Source of the DNA: an uncultured Lachnospiraceae bacterium | Lineage (GTDB): Bacteria > Bacillota > Clostridia > Lachnospirales > Lachnospiraceae | Assembly (NCBI GenBank): GCA_900317505.1 | Contig: ONHB01000001.1 | Span: 62,001-126,000, forward strand | Reading direction: 5' to 3' | Length of the DNA stretch: 64,000 bases | In this document: in pieces, positions 1-7,680 of the stretch | Layout: each line of letters opens with the position of its first letter | Position numbering within the stretch: the first letter of the stretch is position 1 | The notes under the pieces: generated by a model | Databases searched by the model: none | Seen by the model: only the letters and a program-made list of their open reading frames with translations | Told to the model about the DNA's origin: nothing | Program-made: the position numbers and the translations under genes

Positions 1-1
1 G

Positions 2-508
2 CAGTTGGTGTTACCGGATCGGCTTTCAAAAGCAGTACGGCTTTATTCGGATACCAAAATTTCTTTAGCTCTGATATACGAAATAAAAGCAAGGTTGCAT
101 CAGATGATCTCCAAAAAGGTCTGGCTTAAGTCGGGTGGCTATCTGATCGTGGAAATGACAGAGGCGCTGACGGTTATTGATGTCAATTCCGGGAAAAATG
201 AAAAAAAGATCAGCAAGGCGGCTCTGGCACTGGAAACCAATATTGAGGCTGCTGAGATGATTCCTTATCTTTTATCGGTGAATAATATCAGTGGAATTGT
301 CATCGTCGATTTTATCAATGTCAGGTCAAAGGATGAGGAAGAACAGTTTGTAAAACATCTCAAAAAAAGGCTTTCAGAAGATCCGTGCAAGGCCGACGTT
401 GTGGATATTACCGCACTGGGCCTGGTGGAGATTACAAGGCAGAAAAAGGATGTCCTGCTTTCTGCAAAATTAAAAGAGGCTTCGTTATATGAAATTATTG
501 CGCATTGA
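2..508 (+). CDS. rng: Ribonuclease G/E family protein, C-terminal part (cut by window edge)
   Basis: This is the 3' end of an RNase E/G type endoribonuclease, the single-strand-specific, 5'-end-sensing enzyme that processes rRNA and mRNA. The frame is open from the first bases, so the true start lies upstream of the window. The visible 168 residues include the family segment TEALTVIDVNSGK, which holds the metal-binding aspartate region, followed by IVIVDFINV (second catalytic acid region) and DITALGLVEITRQK, all typical of the catalytic domain end. Nothing follows these motifs, so this is a short RNase G-like form without an RNase E scaffold tail. Its stop overlaps the next gene by 20 bases, which suggests one transcript and translational coupling. 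The family assignment is firm; G versus E naming is conventional. Confidence 0.9.
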   Translation, partial: QLVLPDRLSKAVRLYSDTKISLALIYEIKARLHQMISKKVWLKSGGYLIVEMTEALTVIDVNSGKNEKKISKAALALETNIEAAEMIPYLLSVNNISGIVIVDFINVRSKDEEEQFVKHLKKRLSEDPCKADVVDITALGLVEITRQKKDVLLSAKLKEASLYEIIAH

Positions 509-1058
509 AAATAAAGAATCCGGCAGGTATCTGAAAAAATATGATCTTGTCTATGAAAATAAAGAAGGAAAAGAAAAGCATTATGAAATCGTTAGCCATC
601 ATGAGATTGCAAAACCGGAAGATCTGGGTACGATGACAAGTGGTGTAGCCATGATCGTATTAAAGGATAACTGTATGCTTTTATTAAAAGAGTTCCGGAT
701 GGGTGTAAACCATGAAATCTACAATCTGTGTGCCGGTATGGTCGAAAAGGGCGAGACGATCGAAGATTGTATCCGGCGGGAATTGTATGAGGAAACCGGC
801 CTTAGTGTAAAAAGGATCATCGAGATTCTGCCACCGTCCTTTGCAGCGGTAGCAATATCGGATATCAAAAACAGACTTGTGATCTTAGAGGCTGCCGGAG
901 AACTTTCTGACCATACCTCTGCCAATGAAAAGATCCAGGCTGCCTTTTATACTAAAAAAGAATGTGAAGAGCTTTTAAAGACGGCAGAGTTTTCATCCAG
1001 ATGTCAGGTGGTAGTATATTTCTTTACAAAAAATGCGTTTGATATGCTTGACAAATAA
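489..1058 (+). CDS. Nudix hydrolase, ADP-ribose pyrophosphatase type
   Basis: This 189-residue enzyme belongs to the Nudix family and probably hydrolyses a nucleoside diphosphate sugar such as ADP-ribose. A full Nudix box is visible: G83, E89, then R97-E98 and E101-E102 with G104, matching the GX5EX7REUXEEXGU pattern that binds the catalytic metal. The N-terminal 50 residues form the strand-rich domain seen in ADP-ribose pyrophosphatases. It starts inside the end of the RNase G gene (20-base overlap) and is the last gene before the rplU leader. The substrate is inferred from overall resemblance, not from a specificity motif, so other nucleotide sugars remain possible. Confidence 0.85.
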   Translation: MKLLRIENKESGRYLKKYDLVYENKEGKEKHYEIVSHHEIAKPEDLGTMTSGVAMIVLKDNCMLLLKEFRMGVNHEIYNLCAGMVEKGETIEDCIRRELYEETGLSVKRIIEILPPSFAAVAISDIKNRLVILEAAGELSDHTSANEKIQAAFYTKKECEELLKTAEFSSRCQVVVYFFTKNAFDMLDK

Positions 1059-1077
1059 GGCAGGTGCATGGTAGTAT
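1048..1077 (+). promoter_or_regulatory. Likely sigma-A promoter for the rplU-prp-rpmA operon
   Basis: A perfect -35 hexamer TTGACA at 1048-1053 lies within the last codons of the Nudix gene. A -10-like TAGTAT sits at 1072-1077 with an 18-base spacer. Transcription would begin near 1084, giving a leader of about 75 bases before rplU. The -10 is only a four-of-six match; an overlapping TATACT at 1075-1080 would need a 21-base spacer. Confidence 0.5.
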
Positions 1078-1084
1078 ACTATGG

Positions 1085-1155
1085 TATGCCGCATGACGAG
1101 GTATAAGTGTGTCCATGTGATACCACCAAAGTCAGCGAGTAATTAGTAGGAGGTG
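1085..1155 (+). ncRNA. Probable ribosomal protein L21 leader RNA
   Basis: The roughly 100 bases between the Nudix stop and rplU are rich in local complementarity, including GGTAT at 1100-1104 pairing with ATACC further on. They sit in the exact place where the L21 leader, a structured autoregulatory mRNA element known from Firmicutes, is found. The ribosome binding site AGGAGGT lies just after it. The identification rests mainly on position and the presence of pairing; I did not fit it to a covariance model. Confidence 0.5.
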
Positions 1156-1159
1156 CCTT

Positions 1160-1465
1160 ATGTACGCAATTATTGCAACAGGTGGAAAACAGTACAAAGT
1201 TTCTGAAGGTGACATCGTTAAAGTAGAAAAATTAGATGTTGAAGATGGCAGTACTGTTACATTTGACCAGGTTCTTGCAGTAAGTGATAACGGCTTAAAG
1301 GTTGGCGCTGACGTTGCTTCATCTACAGTTACAGCAACTGTTATGGGTCAGGGAAAAGCTAAAAAAGTTATCGTTTACAAGTATAAGAGAAAATCAGGTT
1401 ATCACAAGAAAAACGGTCATAGACAAGCATACACTCAGGTTAAAATTGAGAAAATTAATGCTTAA
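1160..1465 (+). CDS. rplU: 50S ribosomal protein L21
   Basis: L21 is a 23S rRNA-binding protein of the large subunit. The 101-residue product has the usual length and start ([14 protein letters not shown]) and the conserved C-terminal [13 protein letters not shown] segment that contacts rRNA. An AGGAGGT ribosome binding site precedes the ATG at good spacing. It is the first gene of the classic rplU-prp-rpmA trio, and the leader in front of it is expected to bind L21 for feedback control. Identification is secure. Confidence 0.98.
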   Translation: MYAIIATGGKQYKVSEGDIVKVEKLDVEDGSTVTFDQVLAVSDNGLKVGADVASSTVTATVMGQGKAKKVIVYKYKRKSGYHKKNGHRQAYTQVKIEKINA

Positions 1466-1481
1466 TTTCAAGGTGGCGTAA

Positions 1482-1811
1482 ATGACAGCCATAAAAATGT
1501 TTTGCGATGCGACGACCAAGGTTGTTGTGGGATTTGAAATATCCGGTCATGCCGGAAGTGCCGAATACGGATCAGACATTGTCTGTGCATCCATTTCGGT
1601 ATTAGCGATCAATACGCAGAATGCGATTGAAAAGTTTTGTCAGGATAAATTCCTTCAGGATTTTGATGACAAGACAGGCTATATGAAGTTCCGTATCAAA
1701 GGGACGCCTTCCCATGATGCCAGCCTGCTTTTGGCAGCTGCATATCTTGGCTTTGAAAATATCGCAGAGGAATATGATACTTTTGTTACTATGAAAATCA
1801 AGGAGGTGTAA
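1482..1811 (+). CDS. prp: Ribosomal-processing cysteine protease Prp
   Basis: Prp is the cysteine protease that trims the N-terminal extension of ribosomal protein L27 in Firmicutes and relatives. The 109-residue product shows the family signature: GHAGSA with the catalytic His (H23) and DIVCASIS with the catalytic Cys (C35). An AGGTGG ribosome binding site precedes the start. It lies between rplU and rpmA, and the neighbouring L27 carries the matching cleavage motif, so the enzyme and its substrate are both present. This is the former YsxB/DUF464 family. Confidence 0.95.
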   Translation: MTAIKMFCDATTKVVVGFEISGHAGSAEYGSDIVCASISVLAINTQNAIEKFCQDKFLQDFDDKTGYMKFRIKGTPSHDASLLLAAAYLGFENIAEEYDTFVTMKIKEV

Positions 1812-1815
1812 CACC

Positions 1816-2100
1816 ATGTTAAAAATGAACCTTCAATTTTTCGCTCATAAAAAAGGTGTGGGCTCTACAAAGAACGGTAGAGATTCCGAATCAAAGAGAT
1901 TAGGTGCGAAAAGAGCTGACGGACAGTTTGTTAAAGCCGGAAACATTTTATATAGACAGCGTGGAACAAAAATTCATCCCGGTGTTAATGTTGGAATAGG
2001 CGGAGATGATACATTGTTCGCTTTAGTTGATGGCGTTTTAAGATTCGAAAGAAAAGGAAGAGACAAAAAACAGGCTTCCGTATATCCGGTAGAAGACTAA
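1816..2100 (+). CDS. rpmA: 50S ribosomal protein L27 with cleavable N-terminal extension
   Basis: L27 reaches into the peptidyl transferase centre of the large subunit. The 94-residue product begins [14 protein letters not shown]. In organisms with Prp the extension up to LQFFA is removed, leaving the HKKG terminus next to the tRNA acceptor ends. The body ([21 protein letters not shown] in part) is typical of the family. The AAGGAGGTG ribosome binding site overlaps the prp stop region, so translation is probably coupled. An intrinsic terminator follows directly. Confidence 0.98.
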   Translation: MLKMNLQFFAHKKGVGSTKNGRDSESKRLGAKRADGQFVKAGNILYRQRGTKIHPGVNVGIGGDDTLFALVDGVLRFERKGRDKKQASVYPVED

Positions 2101-2113
2101 TTCGGTAAATCAG

Positions 2114-2150
2114 AGAGCTTCAAACCACGCGGTTTGGGGCTCTTTTTATT
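2114..2150 (+). terminator. Intrinsic terminator after rpmA
   Basis: AGAGCTTCAAACC at 2114-2126 pairs with GGTTTGGGGCTCT at 2131-2143 (two G-U pairs) across a four-base loop, followed by a T-rich run TTTTTATT. It closes the rplU-prp-rpmA unit; some read-through into obgE is possible because no strong promoter was seen between them. Confidence 0.85.
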
Positions 2151-2158
2151 CTTTATAA

Positions 2159-3475
<1,317 letters not shown>

Positions 3476-3498
3476 TTAAGCGAAAGAGGATAAAATAT

Positions 3499-3789
3499 AT
3501 GACCAGTAAACAGAGAGCCTATTTAAAAGGACTTGCAATGAATATTGATCCGATCTTCCAGATTGGCAAATCCAGTCTGACACCGGAAGTGACCAATGCC
3601 GTTTTGGAGGCATTTAATACACATGAATTGGTTAAGATCGCTGTATTAAAAAACTGTATGGATGATCCGCGTGAAATTGCGGCTGTTATTGCGGAACGTA
3701 CACATTCACAGGTCGTTCAGGTAATCGGTAAAAAGATTGTCTTATACAAAGAAAACAAAGATCACAAAAAAATTGAGCTTCCCAGATAA
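3499..3789 (+). CDS. yhbY: RNA-binding protein YhbY (CRM domain)
   Basis: A small 96-residue CRM-domain protein associated with pre-50S ribosomal particles. The sequence begins MTSKQRAYLKGLAMNIDPIFQIGKSSL, in which the KQRAYLKGLA and QIGK segments are family hallmarks; a second conserved stretch, VIGKKIVLY, is the end of the CRM fold. It sits between obgE and nadD in the same direction with short gaps (23 and 12 bases), the order seen in many Clostridia, so it is very likely part of the same transcript. Confidence 0.93.
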   Translation: MTSKQRAYLKGLAMNIDPIFQIGKSSLTPEVTNAVLEAFNTHELVKIAVLKNCMDDPREIAAVIAERTHSQVVQVIGKKIVLYKENKDHKKIELPR

Positions 3790-3801
3790 GAGGTATGATT
3801 C

Positions 3802-4410
3802 ATGGCTAAAATAGGATTGATGGGAGGAACCTTTGATCCCATCCACAATGGTCATATGGCTCTGGCGGGACAGGCGCTTACGGAGTTTGGGCTGGATCGT
3901 ATTTTGTTTATCCCCAATTACTGTCCATGGATGAAATCGGGGCGCCGGATTGCGGATGCAGATGACCGGATTGATATGGTACGTGCTGCCATACAGGATG
4001 AACCAAGATATGATATTTCTTATATTGAGATAGAAGCGAAAGGTAATTCCTATACCTGCAATACTGTTTTACAGTTAAAAAAGGAACATCCGGAAAATTC
4101 CTATTTTTTTATCCTGGGTGCAGATTCTCTTTTTACCATAGAACAGTGGTTTAATCCGGAAATCATTTTTCAAAATGTTACGATACTTGCAGCGGTACGG
4201 GATGACTGTGATTTAGAAGCTTTGAAAGTCCAGAAAGAGCATTTGACAGATAAATATCATGGAGAGATCCTGTTGATGCATATGCAGCGGATTGAGATCT
4301 CGTCTACCTATATCCGTGATCATTTTTATACCTCGGAAAATGTCAGCAAAATGCTGCCGGCTCCGGTATATCAGATCATAAAGGAAAGACAGTTATATCG
4401 TGATAGATAA
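3802..4410 (+). CDS. nadD: Nicotinate-nucleotide adenylyltransferase
   Basis: NadD converts nicotinate mononucleotide and ATP to deamido-NAD, a central step in NAD synthesis. The 202-residue product has the nucleotidyltransferase motif GGTFDPIHNGHM near the start, holding the HxGH pair, and ISSTYIRD near residue 172, the second ATP-binding motif. The length is typical of the family. It is followed by yqeK and rsfS, the usual nadD-yqeK-rsfS order of Firmicutes. Confidence 0.96.
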   Translation: MAKIGLMGGTFDPIHNGHMALAGQALTEFGLDRILFIPNYCPWMKSGRRIADADDRIDMVRAAIQDEPRYDISYIEIEAKGNSYTCNTVLQLKKEHPENSYFFILGADSLFTIEQWFNPEIIFQNVTILAAVRDDCDLEALKVQKEHLTDKYHGEILLMHMQRIEISSTYIRDHFYTSENVSKMLPAPVYQIIKERQLYRDR

Positions 4411-4423
4411 AGGAGAGATTGTT

Positions 4424-5023
4424 TTGCAACCACTTTGTACGGATGATGAACAGTATAAGATAATCAGAAAGAAATTAAAAAAGGATTTAGAGCGAAAGAG
4501 ATATGTCCATACCAAGGGCGTAGCGGCCTCAGCCGTATGTCTGGCTATGGCATATGGCTATGATATGAAAAAGGCGTATCTGGCCGGACTGCTGCACGAC
4601 AATGCCAAAAGTATTCCTACGGATGAAAAAAAGAAGCTTTGTAAAAAATATAGGATAGAGCTCAATTCTGCAGAAGAAAAAAATCCGGAGCTGATACATG
4701 CCAAGCTCGGTGCATATCGTGCAAAAGACGTTTATCAGATCGACGATGAAGATATTCTTTCGGCCATTGCATGCCATACGACAGGCAAACCAGAGATGAA
4801 TACGTTGGATAAGATTATTTATATTGCGGATTATATTGAGCCCGGCCGAAGACCGTTACCGATGCTTGATGAAATAAGAGCGGTTGCTTTTCAGAACCTG
4901 GATAAAGCCATGTATCTGATTTTAAAAAGCACCTTATCTTATCTGAATGATAAAAAATCGGATATCGATCAGATGACTCAGAAAACCTATGAATATTTTC
5001 AGCAGCTGCTGGATATACAATAA
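4424..5023 (+). CDS. yqeK: HD-domain hydrolase YqeK (probable Ap4A hydrolase)
   Basis: YqeK family HD proteins hydrolyse diadenosine tetraphosphate symmetrically. The HD metal site is visible as LLHDNAK, with an upstream H (YVHTKGVA) and a later HTTGKP, and the downstream D in YIADYIEPGR. A GTG at 4400 in the same frame would overlap nadD, but an AAGGAG ribosome binding site at 4409-4414 sits nine bases before TTG 4424, so I take the TTG as the start (199 residues). It lies between nadD and rsfS as usual. Confidence 0.9.
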   Translation: MQPLCTDDEQYKIIRKKLKKDLERKRYVHTKGVAASAVCLAMAYGYDMKKAYLAGLLHDNAKSIPTDEKKKLCKKYRIELNSAEEKNPELIHAKLGAYRAKDVYQIDDEDILSAIACHTTGKPEMNTLDKIIYIADYIEPGRRPLPMLDEIRAVAFQNLDKAMYLILKSTLSYLNDKKSDIDQMTQKTYEYFQQLLDIQ

Positions 5024-5049
5024 CAGAACAGAAAGGAAGAGTACCCTTT

Positions 5050-5412
5050 ATGAAAGAAAATCAACTGACATCACGTGACATGGCGAAGGCCTGTGTCAAT
5101 GCCCTTGAGGATAAAAAAGGAGAAGATATTACCATTTTAGATATTTCTGAAATCTCAACACTGGCAGATTATTTCATTATGGTATCCGGATCCAACCGTA
5201 ATCAGGTTCAGGCATTATGTGACAATGTAGAAGAGACACTTGGAAGAATGGGTGTTGAGCGCAAACAATGTGAAGGATATGAAAGCGGAAACTGGATCCT
5301 GTTAGATTACCGTGATATTGTTGTGCATATATTTGATAAGGAAAACAGACTGTTTTATGATTTGGAGCGTATCTGGCGTGACGGAAAAAAGGTTGAAAAG
5401 CAGGAACTGTAA
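5050..5412 (+). CDS. rsfS: Ribosome silencing factor RsfS
   Basis: RsfS binds L14 on the large subunit and blocks subunit joining under nutrient limitation. The 120-residue product carries the family core: DISEISTLADYFIMVSGSN, then CEGYESGNWILLDYRDIVVHIF and the FYDLERIW ending. It is preceded by AAAGGAAGAG as ribosome binding site and is the last gene of the plus-strand block; a bidirectional terminator separates it from lexA, which converges from the other side. Confidence 0.96.
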   Translation: MKENQLTSRDMAKACVNALEDKKGEDITILDISEISTLADYFIMVSGSNRNQVQALCDNVEETLGRMGVERKQCEGYESGNWILLDYRDIVVHIFDKENRLFYDLERIWRDGKKVEKQEL

Positions 5413-5465
5413 AAAATAATATGGATTATTTAAGAGTATAATTTTTGAAATGATTTAAAAGAAAG

Positions 5466-5516
5466 GCTGTCCCGGATACATTTATCATCTAAGTAAATGT
5501 ATCCGGACAGCTTTTT
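5466..5516. terminator. Bidirectional terminator between rsfS and lexA
   Basis: GCTGTCC(C)GGATACATTTA at 5466-5484 pairs with its complement at 5494-5511, with one bulged C and a nine-base loop, followed by TTTTTT on the plus strand and by an A/T-rich stretch on the other. It lies between two convergent genes and can end both transcripts. Confidence 0.85.
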
Positions 5517-5518
5517 TA

Positions 5519-6139
5519 TTAGCAAAGACGGAATACTCCAAATACCTTGCCTAAAATCTTGCAATCCTGTACGATAATAGGTTCCATCGTGTCATTTTCA
5601 GGCTGCAGACGGATATGACCGTTTTCTTTATAAAATGTCTTAACAGTCGCAGAATCATCAACCAAGGCAACGACAATATCTCCGTTGCGGACATTGTTGC
5701 ACTGCTGAACAAAAATCTGATCACCATCAAAGATGCCGACATTGATCATACTTTCGCCCTTTACTTTTAATACAAAGGTATCGCCGGTTCCGGAAGGAAT
5801 AAAATCTGCCGGGATGGGGAAATAACCCTCAATATTCTGCTGGGCAAAGATAGGTTGGCCGGCTGCAACTGTGCCAATGATCGGGATACTGGATGTCTCA
5901 CGACGTACCATCTGAAAACCGTCATCAACAATCTCAATGGCACGAGGCTTGGTAGGGTCACGACGGATATAGCCGTATTTTTCCAATGTTTCCAGATGTG
6001 AGTGTACGGAAGATGTAGATTTTAAATGAACTGCTTCACAGATCTCACGAACTGACGGGGGATAACCCTTAGAGAGGATCTCATCCTTCATAAAATCCAA
6101 TATCTGTTGCTGCTTATCTGAAATTTTTCTTCGATCCAT
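5519..6139 (-). CDS. lexA: LexA, SOS response repressor
   Basis: LexA represses SOS genes and cleaves itself when RecA filaments form. The 206 residues comprise an N-terminal winged helix-turn-helix (about 1-65, with [17 protein letters not shown] as recognition region) and a C-terminal S24 peptidase domain. The cleavage pair A93-G94 is present in TVAAG, the nucleophile S130 in KGESM, and the general base K167 in ATVKTFY, so it should be fully active. The ribosome binding site GGAGGG lies six bases before the ATG. It is transcribed away from a small LysM protein gene, the arrangement of lexA/yneA in Bacillus, with LexA boxes between. Confidence 0.98.
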   Translation of the reverse strand: MDRRKISDKQQQILDFMKDEILSKGYPPSVREICEAVHLKSTSSVHSHLETLEKYGYIRRDPTKPRAIEIVDDGFQMVRRETSSIPIIGTVAAGQPIFAQQNIEGYFPIPADFIPSGTGDTFVLKVKGESMINVGIFDGDQIFVQQCNNVRNGDIVVALVDDSATVKTFYKENGHIRLQPENDTMEPIIVQDCKILGKVFGVFRLC

Positions 6140-6204
6140 AGAATACCCTCCAAAAATATGTATGTAAATAGTGATAAAAACATATCATCAATGTTTATAT
6201 GTCA

Positions 6205-6233
6205 AGTATAACAGTTTATGAGAAAAAAAGCAA
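6205..6233 (-). promoter_or_regulatory. Likely lexA promoter
   Basis: On the minus strand TTGCTT (6233-6228) and TATACT (6210-6205) are separated by exactly 17 bases, and TG stands one base before the -10, an extended -10. Transcription would start near 6198, leaving a leader of about 59 bases. The first LexA box ends 11 bases upstream of the -35. Confidence 0.65.
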
Positions 6234-6243
6234 ACACATATTC

Positions 6244-6257
6244 CGAAAATTTGTTCG
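6244..6257. promoter_or_regulatory. LexA box 1, between the divergent promoters
   Basis: CGAAAATTTGTTCG matches the Gram-positive LexA operator CGAACNNNNGTTCG except for one base in the left arm. It lies between the lexA -35 (6228) and the yneA-like -35 (6266), so one bound dimer could affect both promoters. Confidence 0.7.
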
Positions 6258-6265
6258 ATTTTTGC

Positions 6266-6294
6266 TTGACAATGCAAACGTTTGTTCTTATAAT
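6266..6294 (+). promoter_or_regulatory. Strong sigma-A promoter for the YneA-like gene
   Basis: TTGACA at 6266-6271 and TATAAT at 6289-6294 are both perfect hexamers with the ideal 17-base spacer. This would be a very strong promoter unless repressed, and LexA boxes fall in its spacer and at its start site (near 6301). Confidence 0.85.
6275..6288. promoter_or_regulatory. LexA box 2, inside the promoter spacer
   Basis: CAAACGTTTGTTCT agrees with CGAACNNNNGTTCG at all but two outer positions. It fills most of the spacer of the plus-strand promoter, so LexA bound here would block RNA polymerase directly. Confidence 0.65.
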
Positions 6295-6303
6295 CAAAAT
6301 ATA

Positions 6304-6329
6304 GAACAGCTGTTCACTACGTTTGTTCG
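6304..6329. promoter_or_regulatory. LexA box 3, with a further half-site downstream
   Basis: GAACAGCTGTTC at 6304-6315 is a perfect palindrome with both GAAC and GTTC arms at the standard four-base spacing, lying just after the predicted start of transcription. Next to it GTTTGTTCG (ending 6329) supplies a GTTCG half-site whose left arm is poor. The pair would strengthen repression of the plus-strand gene. Confidence 0.65.
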
Positions 6330-6410
6330 ATTATAAATAATATATACATATTATGATGTATATAAGGCAACAGATGATAAGCTTCATTTGAAGATTGGGA
6401 GATTATGATT

Positions 6411-6833
6411 ATGAGAAATGAGACTATGAGAGAAAGAAATTACCAGGATAAAGATTATACCGAAAGAGATTATCAGGATAGAAGAAGGGCGCGTATTGCA
6501 GCTAAAAAAAGAAGAGCACAACAAAAGAGAATGAAAGCTTTCTTTTCTGTTATGGCAATGCTTTTTGTCGTAGTTCTTGGTACATCGATGTTTTCCTTAA
6601 AAACACGTGCCAATTCCTTAGAGGGGGCCAATGACTACAAATATTACGCTAATTACTGTATAGAGCCCGGAGACAGCATCTGGAGCATTGCAGCTGATCA
6701 TATCGATTATGTACATTATGACAGTATTCATCAGTATGCAAAAGAGATCCAGACGATTAATAAGATCAATACGGATCATATTACCAATGGAACTTATATT
6801 ATGCTTCCGTATTATGATGATGAATTGAAGTAA
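6411..6833 (+). CDS. LysM-domain membrane protein, probable SOS cell-division inhibitor (YneA-like)
   Basis: The 140-residue product has a very basic cytoplasmic N-terminus (RRRARIAAKKRRAQQKR), one membrane segment at about 43-63, and an extracellular LysM domain at about 82-134 that starts YCIEPGDSIWSIA. This is the plan of Bacillus YneA, which delays division during the SOS response. Context supports the role: it is divergent from lexA and its strong promoter carries LexA boxes. An ATG at 6405 is in frame, but GGGAGA at 6397-6402 is eight bases from ATG 6411, which I choose. The N-terminal tail is longer and more charged than in YneA, so function is inferred from architecture and regulation, not from close sequence match. 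Confidence 0.8.
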   Translation: MRNETMRERNYQDKDYTERDYQDRRRARIAAKKRRAQQKRMKAFFSVMAMLFVVVLGTSMFSLKTRANSLEGANDYKYYANYCIEPGDSIWSIAADHIDYVHYDSIHQYAKEIQTINKINTDHITNGTYIMLPYYDDELK

Positions 6834-6877
6834 TAAATTTATAAATAAAATAAAATCCATATTAAACTATATTAAAT

Positions 6878-6946
6878 AAAAAACCATTCTGGCAATATTA
6901 TATTTATCCGAGATAATATTTATTGTTCATCAGGATGGTTTTATAT
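6878..6946 (+). terminator. Terminator hairpin after the YneA-like gene
   Basis: AAAACCATTCTG near 6879-6891 pairs with CAGGATGGTTTT at 6931-6942 (one G-U), enclosing a second A/T-rich pairing (CAATATTAT with ATAATATTTATTG). It ends in a T-rich tract and lies 45 bases after the stop codon. Confidence 0.7.
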
Positions 6947-7183
6947 AAATCAATTTTGTCATAAGTATATAAGCAAAAGTTTTTAATATTTAGATTTTAA
7001 ATTAAACATATAGGATCAATTTAAAATATGCAGCAAACAGATCTGTTTTGGAAATGTTTTTCTTTTATACATAAAGGATTGTAGTGTATAAGGAGATAAG
7101 ATATTACATTTTACCAGTAAAGAAGACTATTCGTTAAACGTCTGTTTAACGAATAGTTAATGCAGGAAAGAGCCCTAAAACCA
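6947..7183. other. A/T-rich intergenic stretch with one perfect inverted repeat
   Basis: Between the YneA-like terminator and dtd about 240 bases contain no gene I can support; the longest start-to-stop frames are under 20 codons. The only clear structure is the inverted repeat at 7126-7157, listed separately. Confidence 0.7.
7126..7157 (-). terminator. Perfect 14-bp inverted repeat downstream of dtd, possible terminator
   Basis: ACTATTCGTTAAAC at 7126-7139 and its exact complement at 7144-7157 enclose a four-base loop. It is 27 bases beyond the dtd stop, in the right place to end the AI-2E permease-dtd transcript. The sequence following it on the minus strand is CTTCTTTACT, only weakly T-rich, so a protein-binding site is an alternative. 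Confidence 0.5.
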
Positions 7184-7639
7184 CTATTTCTTTATAATTT
7201 CATCCGAATCCAACACAATCGTAAACGGTCCGTCATTTGTAAGACTTACTTTCATGTCTGCACCAAATATTCCGGTTTCCACACGTTTTACCATGGTTTT
7301 GCATTGCGCAATAATATATTCATATAATTTGTTTGCATGATCCGGTTTACCGGCTTTTATAAAAGATGGACGGTTTCCATGCCGGCAGTCTGCGTAAAGG
7401 GTAAATTGTGAAATTAATAACAGTTCTCCTGATATCTGTTCCAATGATAAATTGGTCTTGCCGTTTTCATCTTTAAAGATACGCAGATTTATCATTTTCT
7501 GGATCATTTTATCTGCAATGGCTTCGTCATCTTCATCGTAAATACCGATAAAGACTACATAACCCTGATTGATTTTTCCTACAACTTGTTCGTCAACGGT
7601 TACAGACGCGTTAAGTGCATTTTGTATTACAAATTTCAT
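7184..7639 (-). CDS. dtd: D-aminoacyl-tRNA deacylase
   Basis: Dtd removes D-amino acids (and glycine mischarged on tRNA-Ala) from tRNAs. The 151-residue product holds both family motifs: SQFTLYAD at 77-84 and NDGPFT at 135-140, which form the cross-subunit active site. Length is normal. It is 41 bases downstream of the AI-2E family permease on the same strand and is probably co-transcribed with it. It is often found beside relA in other Firmicutes, which is not the case here. Confidence 0.96.
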   Translation of the reverse strand: MKFVIQNALNASVTVDEQVVGKINQGYVVFIGIYDEDDEAIADKMIQKMINLRIFKDENGKTNLSLEQISGELLLISQFTLYADCRHGNRPSFIKAGKPDHANKLYEYIIAQCKTMVKRVETGIFGADMKVSLTNDGPFTIVLDSDEIIKK

Positions 7640-7680
7640 GATTTTAATATTTTCCTTAATAATATATACTTTTTATAATA

